Source: JANQPA01 sp964548175
GTDB taxonomy: Bacteria > Bacteroidota > Bacteroidia > Chitinophagales > Saprospiraceae
Direction of reading: 5' to 3'
Length of the DNA: 64,000 nt
Assembly (NCBI GenBank): GCA_964548175.1
Contig: CAZJQS010000010.1
Location: 1-64,000 of the forward strand
Numbering within the stretch: position 1 is the stretch's first letter; each line of letters begins with the position of its first letter. This document shows positions 18,517 to 26,699 of this stretch, piece after piece. The notes beneath the pieces were generated by a model that searched no databases, had not been told where the DNA came from, and worked only from the letters and a program-made list of their open reading frames with translations. Position numbers and translations under genes: made by a program.

Positions 18517-19527
18517 TTATAAATTTCGAATCCAGGATCGCACTAAATTGATGACTCCTTTATCCAGAAATATGCCTCTGTTTGAACTACGCTTAGGAAC
18601 ACCCGATCCGGCGCAACTCAAGCCGCTCTCTGCCTGACAATCCGCAGAACCGGACACTGGAATGCATGGACCGGTATGAATTCCGATCAGGAAGCGACTA
18701 TCGGTGGAGGTATTGGTCAGCCATATGGGGCTCCCGCTGTGGCCGGCGCAAGTGTCTGTCTTGTAATAGAACAGCTCTTTACCAGCCGCTGGAAACATGT
18801 TCACAATCTGATCTGCGTCCCACCACATCTGATCAACTCCCTTATCGAAAGGGAAACCGGCCAGGTTGATTTTTTTACCTTTCTGGGTAGAGCGGTCAAA
18901 TGAGATTATCCGGGTTCTATGCCCATATTTCGAGCTCCCCCAGTAACCTAGTCGCTCCTTTCCGATCTTGTTGAACTTTTTATATCCTACCTTTGTGTTG
19001 AGCTTGATCATGCCCAGGTCGAACCTGGGGTTGAGAGAAGGGGACCAACCGGAATGGATGGTGGCGACGCTGGTCGTGTACGTTCCAAATGGGCGGTAAG
19101 AATCATCGCGCATGCCTGGAACGATCTCGAAGCTGCTTGCCCATGTTTTTTTGGCGCCCTCGGAAAAATTTACCCGGTTGTAGATGTTGTGACCACAAGT
19201 CAGCACGTGGCCGGGCCCCACCAAAACCCCCGTGCCGAGTGTTTGAACAGTCTCCCAGGGTTTTGAAGGATTCCTGTACGTAGCAATGATGCGGCACACC
19301 CACCGGAAGGGTACCTTGTGTGTGCTGCTGTAAATGCGCTTGCGATCGTCCACCGCACCTACAATTTCAAGCTCCTGTTCTGTAGGGGCAATACTTGGAA
19401 TAATGTTCGTCTCTCCTGATATAAGAGAAGGACCATTTTCCCTGCAAACCGCACAATGCCCGCAGTTGCAGGACTGAACCTTTCCGGCTGAACGTTCAGT
19501 GATCAGTTCGTCAAAAATATCTCTCAT
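18517..19527 (-). CDS. Trypsin-fold (V8/glutamyl endopeptidase-like) serine protease
   Basis: A 336-aa protease. The triad is His112 (VLTCGHNIY), Asp169 (FDLGMIKL) and Ser263 (DTCAGHSGSPIW); the context DT-x-GxSGSP is that of S1B/V8-like enzymes, many of which cut after Glu. There is no signal peptide. The N-terminus instead carries a metal-knuckle-like cluster C20-x-C22-G-H-C25-x2-C28 and the segment EQELEI (50-55). The same motif, with one variation, occurs in the two bipolar proteins of the operon. The start overlaps the preceding PLP-enzyme gene by 17 bp. Proteolytic maturation of the bipolar proteins is a reasonable but untested hypothesis. Confidence 0.85.
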   Translation of the reverse strand: MRDIFDELITERSAGKVQSCNCGHCAVCRENGPSLISGETNIIPSIAPTEQELEIVGAVDDRKRIYSSTHKVPFRWVCRIIATYRNPSKPWETVQTLGTGVLVGPGHVLTCGHNIYNRVNFSEGAKKTWASSFEIVPGMRDDSYRPFGTYTTSVATIHSGWSPSLNPRFDLGMIKLNTKVGYKKFNKIGKERLGYWGSSKYGHRTRIISFDRSTQKGKKINLAGFPFDKGVDQMWWDADQIVNMFPAAGKELFYYKTDTCAGHSGSPIWLTNTSTDSRFLIGIHTGPCIPVSGSADCQAESGLSCAGSGVPKRSSNRGIFLDKGVINLVRSWIRNL

Positions 19528-20638
19528 GATAAACGTGATTTTCTTTTTTTGAAATAGGATTCAAGTAATGATCGACCTGGTGAACAAGTAAATCAAGGTC
19601 AGTTCTATGATGTGCCTGGGTAATAATAAACGCCAATTCGGTTCGCCGTCGCTGTCTGTTTATGAGCAATAGGCTTTTTATCCCGAGGCCCCAGAGCTTT
19701 TCGTGCACCTGAACGGCCTTTTTTGACGGGATCGACTTAATGGTTTGCACCGGGAAAATGCCCCCGCTGCTCTCCAAGCCTGCTTTGCGGAGCGTTTTTT
19801 TGAAGTAATTGATGTTCTCAAAAAGCTTTTCCCTCAGCCGGTCTCCTCTTTTTGTATTTATGCTTACAGCATTTCGGGCAGCGAGAAGGTGCGCCATGGA
19901 AACAGGGCTGTTGTGCATCCTGGTCAGGTTATGGAAACCAAATTCCTCCATCCAGATCGAATGCCCGGCCATCACGGCAAGAGGCAGACCAAATCCTTTT
20001 GCCAAAGAAGAAACCGACACGATATGCCGGTGTCCAGCTAACCCAAGCCAGGGTAATAGCCCTCCTCCTCCGGTTCCATACGGATGCGATGGAGAGGGGG
20101 CGTGTCCTAATATTCCCATTGCTTGTGTATCGTCGATCACCAGGAGGCCTTTATTTTCTGCGGCCAGCCTGCTAAAGAAAATAAGATTTGCCGGCACCCC
20201 TTCACTAACCAACCAGCCGTCGGTAATGATGACCGGCGCCATTCCTCTCTTTCTTTCTTTCCTGATCAGCGCACTTATTTTACCTTCATCATCACCGCCA
20301 ATGGTGTAAAGTCTGCTGTTGTGGCGTTTTAAAGCTGATATGCCTATTTCTAAAGAAGGGTACGAACCGGTTGTTTTGAAAAAAACATACCTCTTCTTTT
20401 GCCCCAACAGATTGAACAGGTCCCAGAACAGATGAAGGGTAGAGGGACCAATCCATCCATTTTTGTAGCCTTGCAGGCGTGCAAAATAATTCGCTATGCT
20501 ACCGGCCAGAGCAGGCTCGTAGAGGAAGGCAGGCTTGCCGGTCGTCAAGCTTTGCCATTCCCCTATTTGCCAGGATGGATGCTGAAGGCCCAGATACAAG
20601 GCGGAAGTGAAGTCCAGCAACTTCTTTTTCATGCTCAA
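19511..20638 (-). CDS. Divergent alpha-oxoamine-synthase-like PLP enzyme
   Basis: A 375-aa fold-type I PLP enzyme closest to 8-amino-7-oxononanoate synthase/KBL. The Schiff-base lysine is predicted as Lys214 in SSLAKGFGLP. Asp169 in IDDTQAMG would bind the pyridine nitrogen. The residue that is normally His in this motif (DDAHG in BioF), which stacks on PLP, is Gln172 here. The family condenses an amino acid with an acyl-CoA. No biotin genes are nearby. It overlaps the upstream 613-aa gene by ATGA (4 bp) and is therefore translationally coupled within the operon. Chemistry is uncertain because of the His-to-Gln change. Confidence 0.72.
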   Translation of the reverse strand: MSMKKKLLDFTSALYLGLQHPSWQIGEWQSLTTGKPAFLYEPALAGSIANYFARLQGYKNGWIGPSTLHLFWDLFNLLGQKKRYVFFKTTGSYPSLEIGISALKRHNSRLYTIGGDDEGKISALIRKERKRGMAPVIITDGWLVSEGVPANLIFFSRLAAENKGLLVIDDTQAMGILGHAPSPSHPYGTGGGGLLPWLGLAGHRHIVSVSSLAKGFGLPLAVMAGHSIWMEEFGFHNLTRMHNSPVSMAHLLAARNAVSINTKRGDRLREKLFENINYFKKTLRKAGLESSGGIFPVQTIKSIPSKKAVQVHEKLWGLGIKSLLLINRQRRRTELAFIITQAHHRTDLDLLVHQVDHYLNPISKKENHVYHERYF

Positions 20639-22476
20639 TTGACTCTGACCGTTCTTTTTTGTTCCTGCAGCCTCTTTTGTAAATGGAACGAAGGCGGCAG
20701 AGCATTGACTTTGCCCGAGCCCGAGAAGGTCAGGTCAATACCTGTGATGGAGCGATAGGCATGGATATAGCCTTGAATGTTGTTGCGGAAAAAGTTAGCC
20801 CATACGGCAGCCTGGTCCCCGTCGATGTTCGGGTCATTCCAGTTGCCGTAACGGATAGACAACAGAATGTTCTCCCCGTGAATACCCAGATTGCTGAAGT
20901 GAACAGGAGAGCTGTTGGTCCAGCCTTGTATGGAATTCATGGCCGCTACACGGTCCATCCACGGTTCGGGATAGGCCACCATAGCCCTGGTCGGCAAAAA
21001 CTCGCGGAATTCAGGGCGAGCCAGCAGCCACTGCTGGGACATCATCTCTACCCGGGAAGTGAAAGGCAGGTCCCCATACTGATTATGCATACCTTCAGAC
21101 AAGATCAAATGTACTTCTCTGAGTGCATTCAGAATCGGAAATCCATCGGCGATCACAGTAGTATCATCTTCTTCTTTGAAAAATTTGATGCATAAGTTGA
21201 GCAACTGATGAAAAGCCTGCAGAAAGTTGACGCGGGAATCTGCAGTCTGCAGGTTACGGATGGCTTTTCCCTTTAAGGTAAACCCATAATGGTGGTCATA
21301 TTCGAAAGCTCTCCTCGTAAGCGTAAGGCGGTGCTGTTCATCCTGAATGTATCCCCATAGCAGGTTGTTTAGCGGACGTAAGGGGGCAATTTCAAGGCCG
21401 GCCAGCGGGTCGCGGCTTCCGTTGCGTACGTTTTGGAAACGCCGGCTTATAGCGTTCAGTGATTGGACCAGCATGGATTCCTCATGCCAGTAGTTCCAGA
21501 TCAATTCGATGAAGCAGGGAGAGACCAGGCTCTTCTTCAGAATGCCGAAACAATCCTGGTCTTCAGCATTTAATTGGCCACCGTTAAAAAGGTCCAGTAT
21601 GTCGCCAATGCTATTTAGCTTCACGTCGAGATCGACGAACTTTTCCCTCAACCTCTTCAGGAACGGCAGGGTATTAACGCCTTCTTTAGCAGTGGCTTCC
21701 AGGTATTCCTGTATTTCCCCGTCGGTTTCTAAATTAGCCGAGCAATTCACCAGCAGGAAGGCTTCGGTAAGTACCTTTATGGTCCGGTAGCCATCTGTAT
21801 CGGTGAAGGGAAGCAGCCTTTTACTACTCAAAGTCTTGATCTCATTTTTCACTTCCTCCCGGACATCAGTATTGCCCGCGCAGATGGCATTCATGAAATC
21901 GTTGTACCGGTTAAAAGAAATATCATTGGTCTTTCTTTTAATGAGTTGCCACAACAAGCGGTCGGGTTTGTCTTCGCGGTCAGAGCGTTTTAAGGCTACC
22001 CGAATGTCCTGCAGGTTTTGCAGATCGGTCGGCAAAGTGTTCAGCAAACCAAATAAGGTCGTCTCCGCTGAAACCGTATCCACAGGGATGATCTGAAAGA
22101 CCGTTTCGGCAAGCGTTTCCTCCGGAGGAACCGGGCCCTCATCGTCCGGATCCTGGACGATTACCTCCGGAAGCAATACCACCTTGGCCAAAAGGATCGA
22201 AAAATTAGGGGCCGTCTCGGCATCGATATCCAGGTTCAGGTTGAAGATGACCTCCCCGCCGGTGTTAAATCCATTAAATGAATTAATGAAAGAAGTATCA
22301 CCAGCGGAGGTATTATACAAATACACCTTTAAACGATCCCGGATAAAAGAACCGATTTCCTCCGGCGTATACTGGTCCCTGAAATTGGGTTTGAACCGGA
22401 TAGGGAAAATGGTCCCCCTGGTAATTTTCAGCAGCGTACTGGAAGTGTCGCCGCCGTTGAGTTTTATGTCAGACAT
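20635..22476 (-). CDS. Large uncharacterised operon protein
   Basis: Not recognised; 613 aa, no signal peptide or transmembrane helix. The first 100 residues are beta-rich (LLKITRGTIFPIRF, GGEVIFNLNLDI, ILLAKVVLLPEVIV) and include an acidic Pro-rich linker (DPDDEGPVPPEE). The remainder looks mainly helical. A well-ordered central part has YDHHYGFTLKGKAIRNL. The C-terminal third has Trp-rich segments (SQQWLLARPEFREFLPTRAM, DQAAVWANFFRNN). Its start is 3 nt after the stop of the HExxH gene and its stop overlaps the PLP-enzyme start. It is the largest component and could be a scaffold or substrate-binding partner; that is speculation. Confidence 0.7.
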   Translation of the reverse strand: MSDIKLNGGDTSSTLLKITRGTIFPIRFKPNFRDQYTPEEIGSFIRDRLKVYLYNTSAGDTSFINSFNGFNTGGEVIFNLNLDIDAETAPNFSILLAKVVLLPEVIVQDPDDEGPVPPEETLAETVFQIIPVDTVSAETTLFGLLNTLPTDLQNLQDIRVALKRSDREDKPDRLLWQLIKRKTNDISFNRYNDFMNAICAGNTDVREEVKNEIKTLSSKRLLPFTDTDGYRTIKVLTEAFLLVNCSANLETDGEIQEYLEATAKEGVNTLPFLKRLREKFVDLDVKLNSIGDILDLFNGGQLNAEDQDCFGILKKSLVSPCFIELIWNYWHEESMLVQSLNAISRRFQNVRNGSRDPLAGLEIAPLRPLNNLLWGYIQDEQHRLTLTRRAFEYDHHYGFTLKGKAIRNLQTADSRVNFLQAFHQLLNLCIKFFKEEDDTTVIADGFPILNALREVHLILSEGMHNQYGDLPFTSRVEMMSQQWLLARPEFREFLPTRAMVAYPEPWMDRVAAMNSIQGWTNSSPVHFSNLGIHGENILLSIRYGNWNDPNIDGDQAAVWANFFRNNIQGYIHAYRSITGIDLTFSGSGKVNALPPSFHLQKRLQEQKRTVRVN

Positions 22477-22479
22477 AAT

Positions 22480-23676
22480 CTAAATTATTTTTTGGTTACT
22501 AATGGATTTTTGTGTGGCCCAGAAAGTCAACATGTCTTTTAATAGCTGATTTTCCCAGGCCGCGCTTATCGAATGATCTGATCTGGCCTGGCCGATCACA
22601 GCAAAAACAAGCGTAGGAGAAGCCCTTCGCATGAGTTGCGGGTGAGCATCCCATTTTTGAAATTTTTGCCGTAAAAGATCAGGTTGTCTTTCCTGAACCG
22701 GAAAGACGCTTATCAGGGAACGCCCTCCCAGTTTGGCGGGGCGGTGGTTGATAAGCAAATGCACAAAATCGGGTATCAATCGTTCGACTTTTCTGATCAG
22801 TGCATGGTCCTCCATTTTCGTCTGAGTAACAGGATAAGACTGGTTCCAGATCTTTTCTAATCTGTTCCATTGAGGATCCGGAAACAAGACCCTGCCAAAA
22901 CCACAACTGATCTTGACCCTTATCCATGGGAAGGGGTGAGGATCATCGAGGTTGATGCGAAAAACGAAGTATCGCGGCAAGGTGACCACTCCGATCAAGC
23001 CGGTGGTGGCGCTAATGCCGAGTGTAGCCACAGCCCAGAAGTCCGATAGGATCTCGGAGATCCAGCGTTGAAATAACTGCCAGACGATTTTGTCCTCCTG
23101 TCGGGCCGACTTTTCTTTTTCTCTCAAAGCCGGCCTCAAGGAAGGGATCAGTTCCAGCAGAGCCGATCCCTGATGTCCCACTTCGTGGATCAGGGAAGAG
23201 GCAATCCCCGAAGATACCATGCGCTCCCTTGGTACACGGATCACGGCTACCGGATTTTGTTTTCCTCCCGGCAGCCTGGTTCTTGCCCTGCGGATAGCGG
23301 CCCCATGGCCTCTATCCAGGTAGCTGATCAACGGAGGGGAATCGAAGTCGGCCCCTTTTATTTTCAGCGCATTTTCGGCTACCACATCCAGCCCTCCGAT
23401 CCACACGCCCGTTTCATGTTCGCCCCGCTGGGTGAGTACATCAGCGAAGATGTCCAGTTGGTCCAGCAGTGCGTTGAATTTGAGTTTCAGTAAGGCAAAT
23501 TGACGTTGCGCTTTATCCGGTTGCTGTGGCCTGGTTATCCATTTCAGGAATAGCCCGAGTTTGTGGTTCATCTCTCTGACGCCGTCTTTGAGCAGATGAT
23601 GAATAGCATTCAAGGCTTCCTTGGAAATGTTGGCGGCCGGCACTGTGGGCATAGTCAGCTCAAAAGGTTTTACCAT
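22480..23676 (-). CDS. HExxH putative zinc metalloprotein
   Basis: A 398-aa protein from ATG 23676. A zincin motif HEVGH is at 164-168 (SSLIHEVGHQG). A likely third ligand is Glu208 in ISEILSD, followed by the hydrophobic stretch FWAVATLGISATTGLIGVV (about 213-231), which could be membrane-associated or buried. The arrangement HExxH ... (S/N)ExxxD is that of gluzincins. The segment IRRARTRLPGGKQNPVAVI just before it looks highly conserved in character. The frame remains open for at least 28 codons upstream of ATG 23676, into the 3' end of the preceding gene, and reads like protein; see findings. Protease activity is inferred from the motif only. Confidence 0.72.
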   Translation of the reverse strand: MVKPFELTMPTVPAANISKEALNAIHHLLKDGVREMNHKLGLFLKWITRPQQPDKAQRQFALLKLKFNALLDQLDIFADVLTQRGEHETGVWIGGLDVVAENALKIKGADFDSPPLISYLDRGHGAAIRRARTRLPGGKQNPVAVIRVPRERMVSSGIASSLIHEVGHQGSALLELIPSLRPALREKEKSARQEDKIVWQLFQRWISEILSDFWAVATLGISATTGLIGVVTLPRYFVFRINLDDPHPFPWIRVKISCGFGRVLFPDPQWNRLEKIWNQSYPVTQTKMEDHALIRKVERLIPDFVHLLINHRPAKLGGRSLISVFPVQERQPDLLRQKFQKWDAHPQLMRRASPTLVFAVIGQARSDHSISAAWENQLLKDMLTFWATQKSISNQKII

Positions 23677-23732
23677 ATTGAGCCGTACCCGTAGCGCATT
23701 GGCTTCGCCGATCAGGAAACGGTGGTGTTCTT

Positions 23733-24413
23733 TCAGGCGCCCATAAGGATGATCTTGTTGCCTTTTCTGATCCAGCGACCCTGGCTTCTTCGGGAGCTTA
23801 AATCCTTTTTTCCGCCTGGACGCATATGCTGACGGGCAGCGGCTTTCAAGGCTTTATTGATCAATTGTGGAGTAGGAGCAGCGCCCTGGCTGGCTGCCTT
23901 AGCCAGGTTCCTGGCCGCCGCCTTGGTCGTTTTGATGATCTTTTTGGCGATCTCCAGTTCCTGCTCCTCGGGAGGAAGCATTTCCAACTCAAAACCGAAG
24001 AAGGAACGGGCTAGGTTGCTGATTTGTCCGAAGCGACGGTTTCCAATGGCTCGAGCGGCTCTTCTGCCCAGCCCGGGCAGGAATCTGCGCGCCATCCCCA
24101 TGCCTCTTCGCGCCAGACCGCGAACGAGCTTTTTGCCGCCTCCACGCAACAGCCTGCCGAACATAGGCGCGGCTTTTCTTATGAGGCTTCCCAGGAAGTA
24201 TTCCAACTCCTCATCGTTTCCTGCAGAAAGCAATTGTTCAGCCAGTTCCAGCTCCTCGTCGTCGCTGAAGATCTCTTCATCAAACTCTGTTTCGTATTCA
24301 GCTTCAAAGTCATCAAATTCCAGGTCATCACCATATTCAGCTTCAAAATCACCATCGAATTCGTATTCCAGTTCATTTTCGAATTCTTCCATCATTCCAT
24401 TTAAATGTTCCAT
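23733..24413 (-). CDS. Bipolar acidic/cationic small protein B
   Basis: A 226-aa protein with extreme charge segregation. Residues 1-75 contain 33 Asp/Glu and no Lys/Arg. Residues 79-138 contain 17 Lys/Arg and no Asp/Glu, with Gly/Leu/Phe-rich amphipathic stretches (FGRLLRGGGKKLVRGLARR). Then come FELEMLPPEEQELEIAKK (141-158), an Ala-rich helix, and the C-terminal signature GRWIRKGNKIIL (212-223). It is a paralogue of the preceding gene product, with which it shares the blocks DEEL-x2-FLG, (F)FELE, EQELEI and GRWIRKGN. The pattern suggests a precursor in which an acidic segment neutralises a membrane- or nucleic-acid-binding cationic core. No family name is claimed. Confidence 0.8.
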   Translation of the reverse strand: MEHLNGMMEEFENELEYEFDGDFEAEYGDDLEFDDFEAEYETEFDEEIFSDDEELELAEQLLSAGNDEELEYFLGSLIRKAAPMFGRLLRGGGKKLVRGLARRGMGMARRFLPGLGRRAARAIGNRRFGQISNLARSFFGFELEMLPPEEQELEIAKKIIKTTKAAARNLAKAASQGAAPTPQLINKALKAAARQHMRPGGKKDLSSRRSQGRWIRKGNKIILMGA

Positions 24414-24455
24414 AATTTTTGATTTTAAATAAAAAAATTGGGTTGATAAGTGTTT

Positions 24456-25169
24456 TTAAATTCCAAAAAGGATAATCCGGTTGCCTTTTCTGATCCAGCG
24501 TCCGCTCCTGGGCGCAACACCGTTAAACCCTCTTTTCAAAAGGCCGGGGGCGTGCTTGCGGGCTGCTATTTTGATGCCCATGGTTGCGGCTTGTTCTGAA
24601 GGCATCTGGTCAGTCAGCTCTGCGGCGTTTTTGAAAGCAGAGCCTGCGAAACGGACAAAGCGCCGCGCTATTTCGAATTCCTGGTCCTCAGGGCTAAACC
24701 CTTCCAGTTCCAGCTCGAACAGGCTGGAGGCGAAGCCTCCCAGCGATCCGCCGAGTTTACTTCCGACAGGACCTCCAAAAATGCCGCCGACCACCCGGCC
24801 TGCAATGGGTAAAGCCTTCCGGGCCACTCCTTTCAGAAAGCGCCCGAACTTGCGGAATCCTCTGGATTTGAAAAATCGCTTGGCTTTCCGGCCAATACGC
24901 TTAAAGGCCCTGCCGATCTTTCCTAAAAACAAGTCCAGCTCTTCATCAGAATTGATATTCAGTAATTCCGTAGCCAAAGCGATCTCTTCTTCTTCGGAGA
25001 AAGGAAGCTCCGACTCATAGCCGTTGTCACTGAAATAGCTTTGCTCGGTATCCAGGAAATCCTCTTCTGCTTCCCAGTCACTATTTTCCCATTCCCATTC
25101 CAGTTCCTCATCAAAGCTTCCCTGACGGTCCATGTCGTACTCCTGTGCAGTTTTATCTATATCATGCAT
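24456..25169 (-). CDS. Bipolar acidic/cationic small protein A (first gene of the operon)
   Basis: A 237-aa paralogue of the next gene, 42 bp downstream. An acidic, Trp/Tyr-containing segment (about 1-80) is followed by a cationic core (84-138) with 18 Lys/Arg and no acidic residue. The core ends in a glycine-zipper-like stretch, VVGGIFGGPVGSKLGG (127-142), of the kind that inserts in membranes. SPEDQEFEIARRF (159-171) and GRWIRKGNRIIL (223-234) match its paralogue. No Sec signal is visible. The start codon lies about 46 nt downstream of the transcription start expected from the sigma-54 promoter at 25227-25242. Candidate effector or toxin-like precursor; function unproven. Confidence 0.8.
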   Translation of the reverse strand: MHDIDKTAQEYDMDRQGSFDEELEWEWENSDWEAEEDFLDTEQSYFSDNGYESELPFSEEEEIALATELLNINSDEELDLFLGKIGRAFKRIGRKAKRFFKSRGFRKFGRFLKGVARKALPIAGRVVGGIFGGPVGSKLGGSLGGFASSLFELELEGFSPEDQEFEIARRFVRFAGSAFKNAAELTDQMPSEQAATMGIKIAARKHAPGLLKRGFNGVAPRSGRWIRKGNRIILFGI

Positions 25170-25226
25170 GGCTGATTGATTTTGTGAGAAAAAATGAATT
25201 AAAATTCGTCATGACATTTTTAAAAA

Positions 25227-25242
25227 GGCAATTCCCATGCCA
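25227..25242 (-). promoter_or_regulatory. Near-consensus sigma-54 (-24/-12) promoter
   Basis: On the minus strand the sequence reads TGGCATGGGAATTGCC. It fits TGGCAYRNNNNTTGCW at every defined position but the last, and the invariant GG and GC are 10 nt apart as required. It lies 58 bp upstream of the first operon gene. A sigma-54 activator gene sits at the far end of the same operon. Confidence 0.72.
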
Positions 25243-25314
25243 GGAGCCAAAAACAGGAGTTTCAGTCCTTTTTGCTGAATTTTTTTTCGTTATTGCTTAA
25301 ATTGGCGGGAAGGG

Positions 25315-25330
25315 GCGAAAATTATTTCGC
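25315..25330. promoter_or_regulatory. Inverted repeat, possible enhancer site for the sigma-54 activator
   Basis: GCGAAAATTATTTCGC is an almost perfect 16-bp inverted repeat placed 73 bp upstream of the -24 box, a usual distance for enhancer-binding protein sites. Its use by the activator at 16389 is inferred only from position. It also lies upstream of the divergent permease gene. Confidence 0.35.
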
Positions 25331-25394
25331 GCCGTTTGAGTATATTTTTGCTTTTTTCTTCGTTTCTTTTCAGCCGGACCAACTTTGAACAACA

Positions 25395-26699
25395 ATGAAC
25401 AACTCCACCTTCAAAAAAGTACTGGGCGCCTTGGAGGTGTTGAGCCTTTCCCTGGGCGCTATTATTGGATGGGGATGGGTGGTTTTGTCGGGAGGATTCA
25501 TCATTGACGCCGGTTCTGTGGGTACGATCATTGCCTTTCTGGTGGCTGCTGTTGTATTCACTTTTATCGGATTGACTTATGCCGAGCTGTCTTCTGCCCT
25601 GCCGAAGGTGGGAGGAGAGCATGTGTACAGCCAGGAAGCGCTGGGTAAACACGCCTCTTTTCTTTGTACCTGGTCCCTCACCCTGACCTATGTGTCTGTA
25701 GTGGCCTTACAGGCAGCCGCCCTGCCGGTCGCTTTTGAATATTTCTTTCCGGAAATGAAATTCGGTTATTTGTGGACCTTCGCCGGATATGAAGTGTACG
25801 GGAGCTATGTGACCTTCGGTATTTTGGCCACTGTTGGCATTACGATCTTAAACGTTATGGGCATTCGCTTATCGGCTTCTTTCCAGAATTTTGCCGTGGT
25901 GCTGATCCTGCTGCTGGGGTTTGTCTTTGCCGCCGGGGCTTTCTTCGGCAATGGGACGACCGACAACCTGGCGCCTTTATTTAAGGATGGGGTGCGCGGC
26001 ATTTTCCCGGCTCTTGTAGTCATCCCTTTTTTGCTGGTGGGTTTCGATGTAATCCCCCAGACAGCAGAGGAGATCAGTCTGCCTCCTCGACGGATGGCCC
26101 GACTGATGTTGCTGTCGATTTTTGTAGCCATCGCCTGGTACATCATGGTAGTCTGGGCGCTGGCCTTGTCCATCCCCCCCGGACAGATCGAGCGGGCGGC
26201 TTTTTCGGTTGCCGACGGCGCCACACTGGCCTGGGGATCCCCTCTGTTCGGACAATTGGTGATCGTTTGCGGCATCATTGGCATACTGACGAGCTGGAAC
26301 GCTTTTATGATCGGCGGCAGCCGCGCCATATTTGCCATGGCTGAATCCAGGATGTTGCCCAAAGGGCTTTCGGCCATTTCCCGCCGGAATCGGTCGCCTT
26401 ATAATGCGCTGATCCTCATTTCTATAGTAGCGGTTATTTCCACCCTGATGGGCCGGCAGGCCATGATCTTTTTCGTGAATGCCGGCAGTTTCAGCTTGTT
26501 AATCGCCTATTTTCTGGTGGCTGTCTCTTTTTTAGTTTTGAGAAAAAAGTCGCCCGAACTGGAGCGCCCTTATAGAGTCCGAAACGGGCGACTGGTGGGG
26601 ATACTGGCGGCCGTTTCATCCATGGGGCTGGCTGTCCTTTTTCTTCCTGGTATGCCGGCGGCTCTGGTGAGGCTGGAATGGCTGATCGTGCTGATCTGA
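25395..26699 (+). CDS. APC-family amino acid permease, last helix cut by TGA
   Basis: A 434-aa inner-membrane transporter of the amino acid-polyamine-organocation superfamily. The N-terminal helix-1 signature is LSLGAIIGWGWVVLSGGFI, FDVIPQTAEEISLP lies near helix 6/7, and about 11 hydrophobic helices can be counted. The TGA at 26697-26699 interrupts the final helix: the same frame continues as FVLGGGLYAWSLWNYGPGYT to a TAA at 26760-26762. TGG to TGA is the simplest explanation, either a sequencing error or a real nonsense mutation. A -7-like TATTTTTG lies at 25343-25350. Confidence 0.85.
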   Translation: MNNSTFKKVLGALEVLSLSLGAIIGWGWVVLSGGFIIDAGSVGTIIAFLVAAVVFTFIGLTYAELSSALPKVGGEHVYSQEALGKHASFLCTWSLTLTYVSVVALQAAALPVAFEYFFPEMKFGYLWTFAGYEVYGSYVTFGILATVGITILNVMGIRLSASFQNFAVVLILLLGFVFAAGAFFGNGTTDNLAPLFKDGVRGIFPALVVIPFLLVGFDVIPQTAEEISLPPRRMARLMLLSIFVAIAWYIMVVWALALSIPPGQIERAAFSVADGATLAWGSPLFGQLVIVCGIIGILTSWNAFMIGGSRAIFAMAESRMLPKGLSAISRRNRSPYNALILISIVAVISTLMGRQAMIFFVNAGSFSLLIAYFLVAVSFLVLRKKSPELERPYRVRNGRLVGILAAVSSMGLAVLFLPGMPAALVRLEWLIVLI

